From an uncultured Marmoricola sp. (GTDB lineage: Bacteria; Actinomycetota; Actinomycetes; Propionibacteriales; Nocardioidaceae): a stretch of DNA of 8,174 nt. The stretch covers positions 1 to 8,174 of the forward strand of contig CALMMO010000014.1 of the NCBI GenBank assembly GCA_937868455.1. Reading direction: 5' to 3'. Of the stretch, positions 7,845 through 8,174 are shown in pieces. The notes beneath the pieces are model-generated. The model worked only from the letters and a program-made list of their open reading frames with translations, made no database searches and was not told the origin of the DNA. The position numbers and the translations under genes are program-made. Each line of letters opens with the position of its first letter. The stretch's first letter is position 1.

Positions 7845-8174
7845 ATGGCCATCGTGGGCATCGGGGTCGACGTTGTCGACATTGAGCGGTTCACCCAAAC
7901 GCTCGAGCGCACCCCGGGCCTGCGCGAGCGACTGTTCGTCGAGTCAGAGTTAGCCCACCGTCCTGCCTCTTTAGCGGCTCGGTTTGCTGCCAAAGAGGCA
8001 CTCGCCAAGGCACTGTCGACCGACGGTGGTTTGGTCTGGACCGATGCCGTGGTCGTGCGCGATGGGGCCACCGCCCCCAGTTTTGCGCTCAGCGGCACGG
8101 TCGCGGCCCGAGCCGCCGCACTAGGCATCACTCACCTGCACTTGTCGTTGTCACATGACGCCGGGATCGCCTCA
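7845..8174 (+). CDS. acpS: Holo-[acyl-carrier-protein] synthase, C-terminus cut by window edge
   Basis: Transfers 4'-phosphopantetheine from CoA to the conserved serine of acyl carrier protein, activating it for fatty-acid synthesis; Mg-dependent, usually a trimer in the cytosol. The frame from ATG 7845 runs 110 residues to the last base of the window with no stop; AcpS proteins are typically about 115-135 aa, so only a short tail is missing. The N-terminal motif MAIVGIGVDVVDIERF (residues 1-16) contains the Mg ligand Asp9. The second signature, RFAAKEALAKAL (46-57), contains the Mg ligand Glu51. The C-terminal HLSLSHD (99-105) is also family-typical. The start lies 4 nt after the glmS stop, with only a weak GAG (7835-7837) upstream, so translation is probably coupled to glmS. 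It uses CoA, whose synthesis begins with the neighbouring coaA product. Confidence 0.95.
   Translation, partial: MAIVGIGVDVVDIERFTQTLERTPGLRERLFVESELAHRPASLAARFAAKEALAKALSTDGGLVWTDAVVVRDGATAPSFALSGTVAARAAALGITHLHLSLSHDAGIAS

Noticed and set aside
7867..7881. Palindromic GTCGACGTTGTCGAC near the acpS start
   Set aside because: It encodes the conserved VDVVD of AcpS, so codon use for that motif explains it; no regulatory role needs to be assumed.

Overview
The window is a GC-rich stretch of chromosomal housekeeping genes, most likely from an actinobacterium (Actinomycetota). The evidence is the gene content and order (rplM-rpsI-glmM, then coaA, glmS and acpS nearby), an S9 protein with an actinobacterial-style acidic N-terminal extension, a GlmM active-site loop reading [11 protein letters not shown], a CoaA-type (type I) pantothenate kinase of about 310 residues, and weak or absent Shine-Dalgarno sites at several starts. 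The sequence alone does not let me name a genus. No mobile element, prophage, CRISPR, tRNA or rRNA is visible.

Layout. Positions 1-1159 (minus) hold citrate synthase (gltA), whose C-terminal end is cut by the window edge. A 274-bp divergent region (1160-1433) carries a gltA promoter, an rplM promoter and a leader of about 140 nt with competing hairpins. Then come rplM (1434-1877) and rpsI (1902-2405) on plus. A 150-bp gap (2406-2555), unusually rich in inverted repeats, precedes glmM (2556-3902, plus), followed by a two-domain GNAT acetyltransferase (about 3943-4950, plus). That gene converges on coaA (4970-5914, minus) with a small hairpin between them. An 81-bp divergent region separates coaA from glmS (5996-7840, plus). 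acpS (7845-8174, plus) follows 4 nt later and is cut by the right edge.

How the genes relate. GlmS makes glucosamine-6-phosphate and GlmM converts it to glucosamine-1-phosphate, the first two steps to UDP-GlcNAc for peptidoglycan. CoaA catalyses the first committed step to coenzyme A. AcpS uses CoA to load acyl carrier protein, and citrate synthase and the GNAT protein are expected to use acetyl-CoA. The cluster therefore combines translation, cell-wall amino-sugar synthesis and CoA/acetyl-CoA metabolism.

I found no novel multi-gene system. The parts worth a second look are non-coding: a glmS start, fixed by its catalytic cysteine, that appears to be leaderless; mutually exclusive pairings between rpsI and glmM; a structured rplM leader; and an operator-like palindrome between coaA and glmS.
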